From JAGGAG01 sp964638035 (GTDB lineage Bacteria > Gemmatimonadota > Gemmatimonadetes > Gemmatimonadales > GWC2-71-9), in assembly GCA_964638035.1 (NCBI GenBank), contig CAZWXD010000006.1:1-64000 (forward strand): DNA of 64,000 nt, read 5' to 3'. Positions within the stretch are counted from its first letter, which is position 1. Each line of letters begins with the position of its first letter. The notes under the pieces were generated by a model. That model searched no databases. It saw only the letters and a list, made by a program, of their open reading frames with translations, and was not told the DNA's origin. Both the position numbers and the translations under genes were made by a program. Shown piece by piece: positions 1 to 8,339 of the stretch.

Positions 1-128
1 GCACGGCGCCGAATGAGGCCCTTCGAGCCCGGGCCATGGCACTGGTTGCGGCGCAGCGCGGTGCCGCGGCCCGCTATGGCGTGGCCATCGACGATGCCTT
101 CACGCGGGCCTCGCGGAGCGCAGCGTGA
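1..128 (+). CDS. C-terminal end of an unidentified protein (5' partial)
   Basis: An open frame enters from the left edge and stops with TGA at 126-128. It gives about 41 residues, rich in Ala and Arg, ending SRSAA. The next gene has a GTG at 125 overlapping this stop, which is the coupling style seen throughout the window, so the frame is probably a real upstream partner of the heptosyltransferase. The fragment is too short to assign to a family. A glycosyltransferase or acyltransferase of LPS assembly would fit the context, but that is only inference. Confidence 0.55.
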   Translation, partial: TAPNEALRARAMALVAAQRGAAARYGVAIDDAFTRASRSAA

Positions 129-148
129 GGCCGCCTGACCTGCGTACG

Positions 149-1243
149 ATGCGGCGCCTGCTCATCGTCAAGCTCAGCTCCATGGGTGACCTCGTGCATG
201 CGCTGCCCGTGGCCGCGGCCCTGCGCGATTCCTTCCCGTCGCTCGAGGTGTCGTGGGCCGCCCACCCCGCCTTTGCACCGGTGGTCGCCCACAGCCCTGT
301 CCTGGCCGAGGTCATCCACATCCCCAGGGCGCGCAACGTGGCACCTGGCGAGGTCGGGCCGCTGGTGGCGGCGTGGCGAGCGGTCAGGCGGCGCCGCTTC
401 GACGTGGTGCTCGACCTGCACGGTCTTTCCAAGAGCGCGCTGGTGGTGCTCGCCTCGGGGGCCCGCTACCGCTACGGCTGGGACACGCTGCGTGAGGTCG
501 CCCCGCTCATCTCGCGTCGCATTCCCCGCCGGCCCGGGAGTCACAACGTGGTGGAGCAGTTGCTGGACGTGGCGCACTTTCTCGGCGCGGACACCCGGCA
601 CCCCCGGTGTCCGATTGCCACCGGGCCCGAGGAGGAACGCGAGGCCGATGCCGTGCTGGCCGCTGCCGGCGCCAACCCCGCGGGGGAGTGGCTGGTGCTC
701 AACCCGACGGCGGGTGGCGGCGGCAGCAAGGGCCTCGAGCCCACGGTGCTGGCGCGGGCGCTCGACCAGGTCGCCGCCGCTGGCGCCAGCCTGCCGGTGG
801 TGCTGGTGGGGGGCAGGCTCGACCAGGGCCGGGCCGACGCCGTTCAACGCGAGGTGCGCGTGGCTCGTGTGCATTCGGTGGTGGGGCACACCAGTCTCGG
901 CGCGCTCATGGCCGTCGTCCGGCGCGGCGCCCTGCACCTCGGCGGCGACACCGGTTCATCCCACCTGGCGGCGGCGTTCGGGGTGCCGACGGTGTCCTGG
1001 TTCGGGCGCACCGATCCCGCACGCTCTGCGCCCTATGGCAATCGAGGTGAGGTCGTTGAGCACCGCGACCAGTGCGTGGCGGCGTGCCGGGCCCGGCGAA
1101 CCCACATCAACTCCCCGCAGCGGTGCGTGCTGCGCGAGCCTGCGTGCCTTCCCCTGGTCACGAGCGACGAGATTGCCGCTGCCACGCTGCGCCTCCTGGC
1201 CCGGCCGGCGTCGCCCTCGTCGGTGACGGGGGCCTCCGCATGA
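149..1243 (+). CDS. waaC: Glycosyltransferase family 9 (LPS heptosyltransferase I-like)
   Basis: About 364 residues. The N-terminus (LLIVKLSSMGDLVHALPV) is the GT9 nucleotide-sugar fold start with its GD pair. A second Rossmann half carries GGDTGSSHLAAAFGVPT near residue 265, typical of ADP-heptose:LPS heptosyltransferases. The enzyme would add L-glycero-D-manno-heptose to the Kdo-lipid A core at the inner membrane. I chose ATG 149 because homologues start just before the VKLSS motif; GTG 125, overlapping the previous stop, would add eight residues. The stop overlaps the next ATG by 4 nt. WaaC versus another GT9 acceptor specificity cannot be decided from sequence, so the symbol is tentative. 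Confidence 0.85.
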   Translation: MRRLLIVKLSSMGDLVHALPVAAALRDSFPSLEVSWAAHPAFAPVVAHSPVLAEVIHIPRARNVAPGEVGPLVAAWRAVRRRRFDVVLDLHGLSKSALVVLASGARYRYGWDTLREVAPLISRRIPRRPGSHNVVEQLLDVAHFLGADTRHPRCPIATGPEEEREADAVLAAAGANPAGEWLVLNPTAGGGGSKGLEPTVLARALDQVAAAGASLPVVLVGGRLDQGRADAVQREVRVARVHSVVGHTSLGALMAVVRRGALHLGGDTGSSHLAAAFGVPTVSWFGRTDPARSAPYGNRGEVVEHRDQCVAACRARRTHINSPQRCVLREPACLPLVTSDEIAAATLRLLARPASPSSVTGASA

Positions 1244-1695
1244 GAGTCGCAATGGTCTGCACCGGCAACACCTGCCGCAGCCCGATGGCCGAGGCCATCC
1301 TGCGCCACATCCTCGCGAGGCGGGGAGTGCAGGGCATCGAGGTGCTCTCGGCAGGCATCATGGCGCAGGAGGGTGAACCGGCCTCCGAAGGCACCTATCT
1401 CGTGGCCCTGGAGCACGGACTCGACGTGTCGTCCCACCGGGCCCGCCTCCTGACGGCCGACCTGGCGCGTGGCGTGGACCTCGTGCTCGCCATGGGACGC
1501 GCGCACTGCCAGCGTGCCGCCGACGTGGGTGCAGCGCGCGCCGTCCTGCTGGGCGAGTATGCCGGAGAGGCCGGGAGCGGCGCGGAAGTCCCGGATCCCT
1601 TCGGGGGCAGGTTGGAGCACTACCGCGCCACCTGGGCGCACCTGGAGCGCCTGCTGGAGGCATCGGTGGACCGCCTGGTGGGGGATGCACGGTGA
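1240..1695 (+). CDS. Low-molecular-weight protein-tyrosine phosphatase
   Basis: 151 residues, the usual size for this family. The P-loop CX5R is at residues 7-13 (CTGNTCR followed by S), directly after the first beta strand, and the general-acid loop appears as VPDPFGG near residue 118. These are the nucleophile, phosphate-binding arginine and aspartate of LMW-PTPs; arsenate reductases share the fold. The start ATG overlaps the heptosyltransferase stop (ATGA), and its own stop overlaps the aroE GTG. Bacterial LMW-PTPs often control tyrosine kinases of polysaccharide export, which would suit an LPS neighbour, but no kinase is visible here. Confidence 0.9.
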   Translation: MRVAMVCTGNTCRSPMAEAILRHILARRGVQGIEVLSAGIMAQEGEPASEGTYLVALEHGLDVSSHRARLLTADLARGVDLVLAMGRAHCQRAADVGAARAVLLGEYAGEAGSGAEVPDPFGGRLEHYRATWAHLERLLEASVDRLVGDAR

Positions 1696-2492
1696 TCACC
1701 GGACGCACGCGCGTGTTCGCCGTGCTGGGCGACCCCGTGGCACACTCGCATTCCCCCGCGCTCCAGAACGCCGCGTTCCGGGTCCTGGGCCTCGACGCGG
1801 TCTATGTGGCCCTGCCGTGCACCGCCGCCGAAGTGCCGGCGCTCATGGCGTACCTCGCCCGGCATGGTGGCGGCGGCAACGTGACGATTCCCCACAAGGC
1901 CGTCGCCGCCGCGTCGGTGGAAGCCCCTTCGTCGCTGGTCCGGCAGGTCGGCGCCTGCAACACCTTCTGGGGCCGCGACGGCGTGGTGCATGGCGACAAC
2001 ACCGATGTCGGCGGCGTGCTCGCGGCGCTGGCGGCGCTCGCGGCGGACGATGATGCCTGGCTGGTCGCGGGCACGGGGGGGTCGGCCCGGGCGGTGATCG
2101 CGGCCGCGGCGCTGCGCGGCGCGGCCATCGCCGTGGTGTCGCGCGATGCCGGTCGTGCGCGGGCGCTCGAGTCCTGGGCAATCGAGCAGGGCGTCAGGGT
2201 GGCGGAGGCCGGGGAGTGCTCCGTGATGGTCAACGCCACGCCGGTCGGGCTCATCGAGGAGCGTGATCCGATCCCGCCGGGCCTGGCCCCCCGCGCGCGG
2301 GTGGCACTCGACCTCGTGTACCGGCCGGGCGAGACGGCGTGGGTGCGGCACTGCCGGCGCCGGGGCCTGGCCGCGGCCGACGGTCGCGAGATGCTGGTGC
2401 AGCAGGGTGCGCTGGCCTTCGAGCGCTGGTTTGCAGGGATCCGTGCCCCCGTGGACGCCATGCGCGGGGCGGTTCATGCTGCCCTGGGCTGA
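1692..2492 (+). CDS. aroE: Shikimate dehydrogenase (NADP+)
   Basis: 266 residues. AroE reduces 3-dehydroshikimate to shikimate in aromatic amino acid synthesis. Visible motifs are HSHSPALQNAAF near residue 18 (shikimate-binding serines), NVTIPHK around residues 63-69 (catalytic lysine), GDNTDVGG near 101 (catalytic aspartate), the dinucleotide loop GTGGSARA near 126, and NATPVG near 180. GTG 1692 overlaps the preceding TGA by 4 nt. The 3' end overlaps the comF start by 17 nt. Chorismate, the downstream product, also feeds MqnA, encoded at 49131. Confidence 0.93.
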   Translation: MITGRTRVFAVLGDPVAHSHSPALQNAAFRVLGLDAVYVALPCTAAEVPALMAYLARHGGGGNVTIPHKAVAAASVEAPSSLVRQVGACNTFWGRDGVVHGDNTDVGGVLAALAALAADDDAWLVAGTGGSARAVIAAAALRGAAIAVVSRDAGRARALESWAIEQGVRVAEAGECSVMVNATPVGLIEERDPIPPGLAPRARVALDLVYRPGETAWVRHCRRRGLAAADGREMLVQQGALAFERWFAGIRAPVDAMRGAVHAALG

Positions 2493-3201
2493 GGTGCAGT
2501 CCCTGGTCGACCGCGTTGACCGCCTGTTGCTCCCGGGCGAGTGCCTGCTGTGCCAGGCGCCGCTTGCGGCGGCCGGACGGGATGCCCTGGTCTGCCCCCT
2601 CTGTCGATGGCGGTGGCGTGCGGTGGTACCGCCCTGGTGCGAGCGCTGCGGCCAGCCGGGACTTCCCGACCTCGCGTGCCGGTTCTGCGCCGACTTCCCC
2701 ATGGTGCTTCGCCGGGTGCGCAGTGCCTGCTGGCTGCAGGATGGGGCACGCGAGGCGGTGCACCGGCTCAAGTACGAGGGCTGGCCGGCGATGGCCCGCC
2801 CCATGGCGTCAGCCATGAAGGACATCCCGTTGCCGGAGGGGGCCGCGCTGGTGCCGGTGCCGCTCGGCCGCCGGCGACTTCGCGCCCGGGGGTACAACCA
2901 GGCCCGGGTGCTGGCCGAGGCGCTCGGCCGCCTCCGGCAGCGGCCGGTGCACGACGCGCTCCGGCGCCAGCACGAGACGCACTCGCAGACGACGCTCGCG
3001 CCGGGTGCCCGCGCCGCGAACGTACAGGACGCATTCGTGGCAGCCGGGCCGCTCCAGGGTACATTTGTGCTCGTCGACGACGTCTGCACGACGGGCGCGA
3101 CGCTGGCCGCGGCGGCAGCAGCCCTGTGCGCCGCGGGGGCAGGGCGCGTGGAGGCGGTCACCTTCGCCCGCGCGCCCCTGCCGGTAGAACTGATGGTATA
3201 G
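2476..3201 (+). CDS. comF: ComF family phosphoribosyltransferase-like protein
   Basis: 241 residues. The N-terminal third has paired cysteines typical of the ComF zinc ribbon (CLLC, CPLC, CERC, CRFC), followed by a type I phosphoribosyltransferase domain with the PRPP loop LVDDVCTTGATL near residue 198. The GYNQA segment before the PRTase core is also diagnostic. ComF proteins are cytosolic and linked to DNA uptake in competent bacteria; whether they keep PRTase activity is not settled. I took ATG 2476, inside aroE, because the hydrophobic lead-in and first CxxC follow directly. A bulged hairpin lies just after the stop. Confidence 0.88.
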   Translation: MLPWAEVQSLVDRVDRLLLPGECLLCQAPLAAAGRDALVCPLCRWRWRAVVPPWCERCGQPGLPDLACRFCADFPMVLRRVRSACWLQDGAREAVHRLKYEGWPAMARPMASAMKDIPLPEGAALVPVPLGRRRLRARGYNQARVLAEALGRLRQRPVHDALRRQHETHSQTTLAPGARAANVQDAFVAAGPLQGTFVLVDDVCTTGATLAAAAAALCAAGAGRVEAVTFARAPLPVELMV

Positions 3202-3225
3202 CGGCGCGTCCCGCGGGGACGCCGC
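3201..3225 (+). terminator. Bulged stem-loop after comF
   Basis: The arms GCGG-CGTCCC and GGGACG-CCGC pair as a 6 bp inner stem plus a 4 bp outer stem, with a 2-nt bulge and a GCG loop. The hairpin starts in the comF stop codon and ends about 36 nt before the gap start. No T tract follows, so it could be a weak terminator or a structured leader for gap. Confidence 0.4.
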
Positions 3226-3261
3226 CACGACCGCACCACCAACTGGGGAGAGGGTGAACGG

Positions 3262-4269
3262 ATGGCGCTCAAGGTTGGGATCAACGGGTTCGGCCGCATC
3301 GGACGCAACGTCGTGCGCGCGGCAGTCAAGCAGGGCCTGAAGGACATCGACTTCGTGGCGGTGAACGACCTGACCGACACCACCACCCTGGCGCACCTGC
3401 TCAAGTACGACTCCGTGCATGGCCGCTTCAATGGCTCGGTCGAGGCCGCGGGCGACGCCATCATCGTCAATGGCGACCGGATGCGGGTCCTGTCCGAGAA
3501 GGATCCCGCGAAGCTGCCCTGGAAGGAGCTCGGGGTGGACATCGTGCTCGAGTCCACCGGGCGGTTCACCGACCGGGAACAGGCCACCAAGCACCTCACG
3601 GCGGGCGCGAAGAAGGTCGTCATCTCCGCACCGGCCAAGGGCGAGGACATCACCATCGTGTACGGGGTGAACCACACGAAGTACGATGCCGCGAAGCACC
3701 ACATCATCTCCAACGCCAGTTGCACCACCAACTGCCTGGTCCCGGTGGTGCACGTGGTGCGCGAGGCGTTCGGCTTCCTGAACGGCTTCATGACCACGAT
3801 CCACTCCTACACCAACGACCAGCAGATCCTCGACCTGCCGCACAAGGACCTGCGCCGGGCACGGGCTGCTGCCGTTTCCATCATCCCGACCTCCACGGGT
3901 GCTGCCAAGGCCACCAGCCTGGTGATCCCCGAGGTGAAGGGGAAGATCGACGGCGTCGCCCTCCGGGTGCCCACCCCCGACGTCTCGGTCGTGGCGCTTG
4001 CGGCCAACGTCGAGAAGAAGACCACGGCCGATGCCGTGAACGCGGCATTCCGCGCGGCGGCCAACGGGCCGCTCAAGGGTGTCCTCTTCGTGAGCGACGA
4101 ACCCCTCGTGTCCGTGGACTACATCGGGAACCTGGCCTCCAGCACCATCGACGCGCTCAGCACCAACGTGGTGGACGGCACCCTGGTCAACGTGACCTCG
4201 TGGTACGACAACGAGATGGGCTATTCCGCGCGCTGCGTGGACCTGATCCGGTACCTCGGCAGCAAGTGA
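3262..4269 (+). CDS. gap: Glyceraldehyde-3-phosphate dehydrogenase, type I
   Basis: 335 residues. The enzyme oxidises glyceraldehyde-3-phosphate to 1,3-bisphosphoglycerate with NAD. It starts with the Rossmann motif INGFGRIGRNVVRA. The Asp in AVNDLTD favours NAD over NADP. The catalytic cysteine is C154 in NASCTTNC and its histidine partner H181 in TIHSYTNDQ. A purine-rich GGGGAGAGGG lies 10-20 nt before ATG 3262. It is the first gene of a gap-pgk-tpiA run in which each start overlaps the previous stop, a classical lower-glycolysis operon. Confidence 0.97.
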   Translation: MALKVGINGFGRIGRNVVRAAVKQGLKDIDFVAVNDLTDTTTLAHLLKYDSVHGRFNGSVEAAGDAIIVNGDRMRVLSEKDPAKLPWKELGVDIVLESTGRFTDREQATKHLTAGAKKVVISAPAKGEDITIVYGVNHTKYDAAKHHIISNASCTTNCLVPVVHVVREAFGFLNGFMTTIHSYTNDQQILDLPHKDLRRARAAAVSIIPTSTGAAKATSLVIPEVKGKIDGVALRVPTPDVSVVALAANVEKKTTADAVNAAFRAAANGPLKGVLFVSDEPLVSVDYIGNLASSTIDALSTNVVDGTLVNVTSWYDNEMGYSARCVDLIRYLGSK

Positions 4270-5477
4270 TGAAGCGAAACCTCCAGCAACTCGCCCAGGC
4301 GGGCCCCGACGGCCGCCGGGCCCTGGACGGCGCACGTGCGCTCGTGCGCGTCGACTTCAACACGCCGGTGAAGGACGGCGCGGTGACGGACAACACCCGG
4401 ATTCGCGCGGCCCTGCCAACGATCCGCTTCCTCCGGGACCAGGGCGCGCGCGTGGTCCTGATGTCCCATTTCGGGCGCCCGAAGAAAGGCCCCGACCCGG
4501 CATTCTCCCTGGCGCCGGTAGTGCGGGAACTGGAAAAGCTCCTCGGGGCACCGGTGCTGTTCATTCAGGATCCCCTCGCCGATGACGCCGTCGCCGCCAC
4601 CAGGCGGATGCCCCGCGGCGGCGTGGCGCTCCTCGAGAACACCCGCTTCCTCCCCGGTGAGGAAACCAACGACGCCGGCCTCGCGGCGAAGCTCGCCCGG
4701 CTGGGCGACCTCTACGTCAACGACGCCTTCGGGTCGGCCCACCGGGCGCATGCCAGCACCGAGGCCATTGCCCGCGTGCTCAAGCCCGCCGTGTCCGGAT
4801 TCCTCATGGAGCAGGAACTCCGCTACCTGGGCCAGGCGCTGGACCACCCCAGGCGGCCCTTCGTTGCGGTGCTGGGTGGCGCCAAGGTCTCGGGGAAGAT
4901 CGACCTCATCGAGGCGCTCCTCCCCAGGGCGGACGCCATCCTCATCGGGGGTGCCATGGCCTGCACCTTCTTCCGGGCCATGGGCCTCGAGACAGGCACG
5001 TCCCTGGTGGAGGCCGACCGGGTCGACATGGCGAAGGCCCTGGTGGGGAGGGCAGGGAGCAAGCTGGTGCTCCCGTCAGGCGCGGTCATCGCCGAGAAGC
5101 TGGCTGCAGGCGTCTCAACCCGTACCGTGCCGCGCGACCAGATCCCCGGGGGCTGGGCGATGTTCGACATCGACCCCGCCACCGAGAACGACTTCGCAGC
5201 ACGCATCGGCGGGGCGGGCACCGTCGTCTGGAATGGGCCGATGGGGGTCTTCGAGACGCCACCGTTCGATCACGGCACGCTCGCCATTGCCCACGCCATG
5301 GCCGATGCCACGGCGCGCGGCACCATCACTGTCGTCGGCGGAGGGGACTCGGCGGCCGCAGTGGCGGAGGCGGGCGTGGCCGACCGCATGAGCCATGTCT
5401 CCACCGGAGGCGGGGCCTCCCTGGAGTTCCTCGAAGGCAAGGAGCTGCCCGGCGTGGCAGCGCTCGATGACGCCTGA
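4269..5477 (+). CDS. pgk: Phosphoglycerate kinase
   Basis: 402 residues. It transfers the acyl phosphate of 1,3-bisphosphoglycerate to ADP. The N-domain has RVDFNTP and SHFGRP for substrate binding. The hinge and nucleotide domain show LGGAKVSGKI near residue 203, NGPMGVFE near 325 and GGGDSAAAV near 357. The ATG shares one base with the gap stop (TGATG), and the stop shares one base with the tpiA start, so translation of the three enzymes is tightly coupled. Length and motifs are ordinary for the family. Confidence 0.97.
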   Translation: MKRNLQQLAQAGPDGRRALDGARALVRVDFNTPVKDGAVTDNTRIRAALPTIRFLRDQGARVVLMSHFGRPKKGPDPAFSLAPVVRELEKLLGAPVLFIQDPLADDAVAATRRMPRGGVALLENTRFLPGEETNDAGLAAKLARLGDLYVNDAFGSAHRAHASTEAIARVLKPAVSGFLMEQELRYLGQALDHPRRPFVAVLGGAKVSGKIDLIEALLPRADAILIGGAMACTFFRAMGLETGTSLVEADRVDMAKALVGRAGSKLVLPSGAVIAEKLAAGVSTRTVPRDQIPGGWAMFDIDPATENDFAARIGGAGTVVWNGPMGVFETPPFDHGTLAIAHAMADATARGTITVVGGGDSAAAVAEAGVADRMSHVSTGGGASLEFLEGKELPGVAALDDA

Positions 5478-6235
5478 TGCGACCGCTCATTTTTGCCGCC
5501 AACTGGAAGATGCACCACGCGCCCGCCGCGGCGACGGCGTTCGCCTCCCGTTTCCTTGGCCTCACCACTCCGGTACCGGGTCGCACGCTCTGGTTCTTTC
5601 CGCCGGCCGTCTCGCTCGATGCCCTCGCCCTCGCCCTGGGTGGGCGTGCGGACGTGTGCGTGGGCGCGCAGAACATCTACTGGGAGCCCAAGGGGGCGTT
5701 CACCGGCGAGGTCTCGGCGCCCATGGTGGCGGAGTGCGGCGGACGCGGCGCCCTGGTGGGCCACTCCGAGCGGCGCCACGTGTTCGGGGAGACCGACGCA
5801 GCCACTGCGAAGAAGGTCCGTGCCCTGCTCGACCTCCAGCTCACGCCCATGCTCTGCGTCGGGGAGAAGCTCGAGGAACGCGAGGCGGGGGCAACCGACA
5901 GCGTCGTGGGTCGGCAGCTCGATGCCGTGCTCGATACGCTCTCCCCGGCGGAGGCGGCAACGATGCTCATCGCGTATGAGCCGGTGTGGGCGATCGGCAC
6001 GGGCAAGGTGGCCCGGCCGGAGGACGCCAACGCGGTGCATGCGTTCATCCGGCAAAAGCTCGTGGCCCGTGGCGTCAGCAGTAGGGTGCCGATCCTGTAC
6101 GGAGGGTCGGTGAACGCGGGCAACGTGGCGGGGCTCCTGGCACAAGCGGAGGTCGACGGCGTGCTGGTGGGCGGTGCCAGCCTTGAGGCCGAGGCCTGGG
6201 CCGGCATCGCCGGCACGCCCGCAGCAGCACCGTAA
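5477..6235 (+). CDS. tpiA: Triosephosphate isomerase
   Basis: 252 residues. It interconverts dihydroxyacetone phosphate and glyceraldehyde-3-phosphate. The three catalytic elements are visible: the lysine in AANWKMHH near residue 12, the histidine in GHSERRHVFGE near 96, and the glutamate in AYEPVWAIGTGK near 168, which also begins the phosphate-gripping loop 6. The YGGSV phosphate site is near 210. It is the third gene of the gap-pgk-tpiA operon, joined to pgk by a one-base overlap. A likely promoter for secG follows within 30 nt of the stop. Confidence 0.97.
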   Translation: MRPLIFAANWKMHHAPAAATAFASRFLGLTTPVPGRTLWFFPPAVSLDALALALGGRADVCVGAQNIYWEPKGAFTGEVSAPMVAECGGRGALVGHSERRHVFGETDAATAKKVRALLDLQLTPMLCVGEKLEEREAGATDSVVGRQLDAVLDTLSPAEAATMLIAYEPVWAIGTGKVARPEDANAVHAFIRQKLVARGVSSRVPILYGGSVNAGNVAGLLAQAEVDGVLVGGASLEAEAWAGIAGTPAAAP

Positions 6236-6264
6236 TCCGGCTTCTCTTTGGGCACCCATCCCTG

Positions 6265-6270
6265 TAACTT
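6265..6270 (+). promoter_or_regulatory. Candidate -10 element (TAACTT) for secG-carA
   Basis: TAACTT lies 44 nt before the secG ATG and matches the TAnnTT hexamer found before other operon heads in this window. No clear TTG-type -35 lies 16-18 nt upstream; the sequence there is TTCTCT. The call rests on the shared hexamer and position only. Confidence 0.35.
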
Positions 6271-6313
6271 TCAAGGCTTTGAGTGCCGGCCCTGACCCTT
6301 GTAAGAGCATCCC

Positions 6314-6736
6314 ATGTACACGTTCCTCCTCATCCTCCTGATTCTCGATGCCATCCTGCTTTCCGTGGTTGTCCTGCTGCAGGCGGGGCAGGGAGGGGGG
6401 TTGGCCTCGCTCGGTGGCGGCGGCGGAACTGATACCGTCCTTGGCGGGCGCCAGGCGGTCACGATCCTCACCAAGCTCACTTGGTGGTGTGGGGGCCTCT
6501 TCCTGGGCCTCTCCCTCCTGCTCTCGGTGATGCATCGTGGTGCGGGGCAGAGCGACCTGCAGCAGCAACTCCGCCAGTCGGCGCCGCCCGCGGCGCCCGC
6601 CACCGGGGCCCCGTCGCCCCTGCAGGGGCTCACGCCGACGCCGGCACCAGGTGCCGCGGCACCCGCCACCGGAACGCCCGCACCGGGGACCGGGGCACCC
6701 CCGGCTGCCGCTCCCCCGGTCCAGGCACCGCAGTGA
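6314..6736 (+). CDS. secG: Preprotein translocase subunit SecG with long Pro/Ala tail
   Basis: 140 residues. Two membrane helices (about residues 1-23 and 55-75) flank the conserved cytoplasmic loop rich in glycine (QAGQGGGLASLGGGGGTDT), the signature of SecG. The protein would join SecYE and aid protein export. Typical SecG proteins are 70-110 residues. Here residues from about 85 onward form a low-complexity Pro/Ala/Thr/Gly tail, probably disordered. The gene follows tpiA by 78 nt with its own candidate promoter and runs directly into carA. Confidence 0.9.
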   Translation: MYTFLLILLILDAILLSVVVLLQAGQGGGLASLGGGGGTDTVLGGRQAVTILTKLTWWCGGLFLGLSLLLSVMHRGAGQSDLQQQLRQSAPPAAPATGAPSPLQGLTPTPAPGAAAPATGTPAPGTGAPPAAAPPVQAPQ

Positions 6737-6747
6737 CCCAGGGCAGC

Positions 6748-7848
6748 ATGACTGCTCACCCAGCCTTCCTCCTGCTCGAAGACGGTACCTGGTACGCCGG
6801 TTCGGCCCCTCGGGCGGTCGAACCGGCGTTTGGTGAGGCGGTGTTTACCACCAACCTCACGGGATATCAGGAGACCTTCACCGACCCCAGTTATCTCGGC
6901 CAGATCGTCGTCATGACGGCACCGATGATCGGGAACTACGGCGTCAATCCCGAGGACATGGAGTCGGGCGCGCCTCAGGTCAGCGGAGTCGTGGTCCGCG
7001 AACTCTCTCGACATTACTCGAACTGGCGCGCGGAACTCTCGCTGGATGAATGGCTTGCGCGTGCCGGGGTGCCGATCATCGAAGGGGTGGATACCCGCCG
7101 CCTCACGCGGCATATCCGGGAGCGTGGCGCCATGCGCGGTGTGATCGCACCTGGACTGGCGCCCACCGACGAACTGCAGCGGCAGCTCAAGGCATCGCCG
7201 TCGATGGAAGGGCTCGACCTCGCCTCGCGTGCCAGCGTACGCGATGGCCGGACCGAGGGGGAGGGTCCGCTGGTTGTGGCATTCGATTTCGGCATGAAGC
7301 GGAATATCGTCCGCATGCTCGTTGACCAGGGCCTTCAGGTGGCGGTGGTGCCTGCAGATACGTCAGCCGACGAGGTCAGGGCCATGCGGCCCAGCGGGAT
7401 CTTTCTCTCGAACGGCCCGGGCGATCCTGCGGCGGTTACCTACGCGTTCGACACCATCCGGAGCCTTGCGGGAGACGGCATTCCGATCTTCGGTATCTGC
7501 CTGGGCCACCAGCTCATCGGCCACGCTTTTGGAGGCCGGACGGTGAAGCTTCCCTACGGCCACCGCGGCGGGAACCACCCGGTGCGGGATCTCGTGACTG
7601 GGCATGTACTTATCACGACCCAGAACCATGGATTCGCCGTGGAGGGCGACGAGAAGGGCATCCCCGGTGCTCCGGCGCTCGAGGTCACCCATGTCAACCT
7701 GAATGACGGGACGATCGAAGGGCTTCGGCACCGCGAACTTCCCGTGTTCGCGGTACAGTATCACCCCGAGGCCGCGCCTGGCCCGCACGACGCCTACCCG
7801 CATTTCCGGGACTTCCACCTCGCGGTCACCCGGACCGCAAGCTCTTGA
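6748..7848 (+). CDS. carA: Carbamoyl-phosphate synthase small (glutaminase) subunit
   Basis: 366 residues. The N-terminal CPSase domain (from FLLLEDGTWYAG, with TGYQE and DPSY) is followed by a class I glutamine amidotransferase domain. The nucleophile cysteine sits in FGICLGHQ near residue 251 and the His-Glu pair in VQYHPEA near 338. CarA supplies ammonia to CarB for arginine and pyrimidine synthesis; carB is not in this window. I used ATG 6748; GTG 6733, which overlaps the secG stop, is an in-frame alternative. The stop codon lies inside the -35 box of the next promoter. Confidence 0.95.
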   Translation: MTAHPAFLLLEDGTWYAGSAPRAVEPAFGEAVFTTNLTGYQETFTDPSYLGQIVVMTAPMIGNYGVNPEDMESGAPQVSGVVVRELSRHYSNWRAELSLDEWLARAGVPIIEGVDTRRLTRHIRERGAMRGVIAPGLAPTDELQRQLKASPSMEGLDLASRASVRDGRTEGEGPLVVAFDFGMKRNIVRMLVDQGLQVAVVPADTSADEVRAMRPSGIFLSNGPGDPAAVTYAFDTIRSLAGDGIPIFGICLGHQLIGHAFGGRTVKLPYGHRGGNHPVRDLVTGHVLITTQNHGFAVEGDEKGIPGAPALEVTHVNLNDGTIEGLRHRELPVFAVQYHPEAAPGPHDAYPHFRDFHLAVTRTASS

Positions 7849-7873
7849 CAGACAACACTTAAGCTCATACGTT
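7845..7873 (+). promoter_or_regulatory. Promoter for the HU-family gene (TTGACA-17-TACGTT)
   Basis: A perfect -35 TTGACA (7845-7850) is separated by 17 nt from TACGTT (7868-7873). The -35 overlaps the carA stop codon. Transcription would begin near 7880, leaving a leader of about 47 nt before ATG 7927. Among the minus-10-like sites here, this one has the best -35, which suits a highly expressed nucleoid protein. Confidence 0.75.
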
Positions 7874-7926
7874 CGGGCCGTGAGTACGCCCTGAACGGGC
7901 GTCAGGCACGCCTCCCCGGGGGATGC

Positions 7927-8271
7927 ATGACCAAGGCCGATCTCGTCGAGCAGGTCACCGCATCGATCGCCCGCACGTCGGGCCCGATGATCTCCAAGAA
8001 GGACTGCGCACGCGTCGTCGATGCATTTCTCGACGCCGTCAAGCTGGCCCTCAAGGAGCAGCACAACATCGAGGTACGCGGGTTCGGGACCTTCAAGATC
8101 CGCAAGCGGAAGACTCGCATGGCGCGGAATCCTCGCACCGGGGAGCCGGTGGAGGTGGCAGCGCGGCCGGTGCCTGTCTTCAAGCCCAGCAAGGAGTTGC
8201 GGGCCCTCGTCGCCGAGGATGGCGAGTTCACCCCATCTTCCGAGGATGGTCCGGAGGGAGACGGCGAGTAG
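7927..8271 (+). CDS. HU/IHF family DNA-binding protein
   Basis: 114 residues. The N-terminus (MTKADLVEQV) and the core VRGFGTFKIRKRKTRMARNP with TGEPVEV match the HU/IHF fold; the RNPRTGE element forms the tip of the DNA-binding beta arm. It would bind and bend DNA as a dimer in the nucleoid. Family members are usually 90-100 residues. This one has an extra acidic tail of about 18 residues (EDG and SSEDG) that could modulate DNA affinity. It stands alone between its own promoter and a strong hairpin, so it is probably monocistronic. Confidence 0.93.
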   Translation: MTKADLVEQVTASIARTSGPMISKKDCARVVDAFLDAVKLALKEQHNIEVRGFGTFKIRKRKTRMARNPRTGEPVEVAARPVPVFKPSKELRALVAEDGEFTPSSEDGPEGDGE

Positions 8272-8300
8272 CGGTTGCCCCGCCGGGTCGCATCAACGCT

Positions 8301-8334
8301 CGAGGCCGCGCATGTGCGCGGCCTCGTTAGCTTT
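8301..8334 (+). terminator. Rho-independent-like terminator after the HU gene
   Basis: A perfect 12 bp inverted repeat (arms 8301-8312 and 8315-8326, loop TG) of nearly pure G/C is followed at once by TTAGCTTT. It lies 30 nt after the HU stop codon. The T-rich tail contains the candidate -10 of moaD, so terminator and promoter appear to overlap. Confidence 0.75.
8328..8333 (+). promoter_or_regulatory. Candidate -10 element (TAGCTT) for moaD
   Basis: TAGCTT ends 7 nt before the A of the moaD ATG (8340), so transcription would start at or next to the start codon and give a leaderless mRNA. There is no Shine-Dalgarno-like sequence before the ATG. The expected -35 region falls inside the HU terminator stem and looks nothing like TTGACA, so support is limited. 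Confidence 0.35.
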
Positions 8335-8339
8335 GCGAC

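Noticed and set aside
3196..3202. TATAGC before gap as a promoter
   Set aside because: It overlaps the comF stop, has no -35 at 16-18 nt, does not fit the TAnnTT pattern, and is followed by a hairpin that starts inside it.
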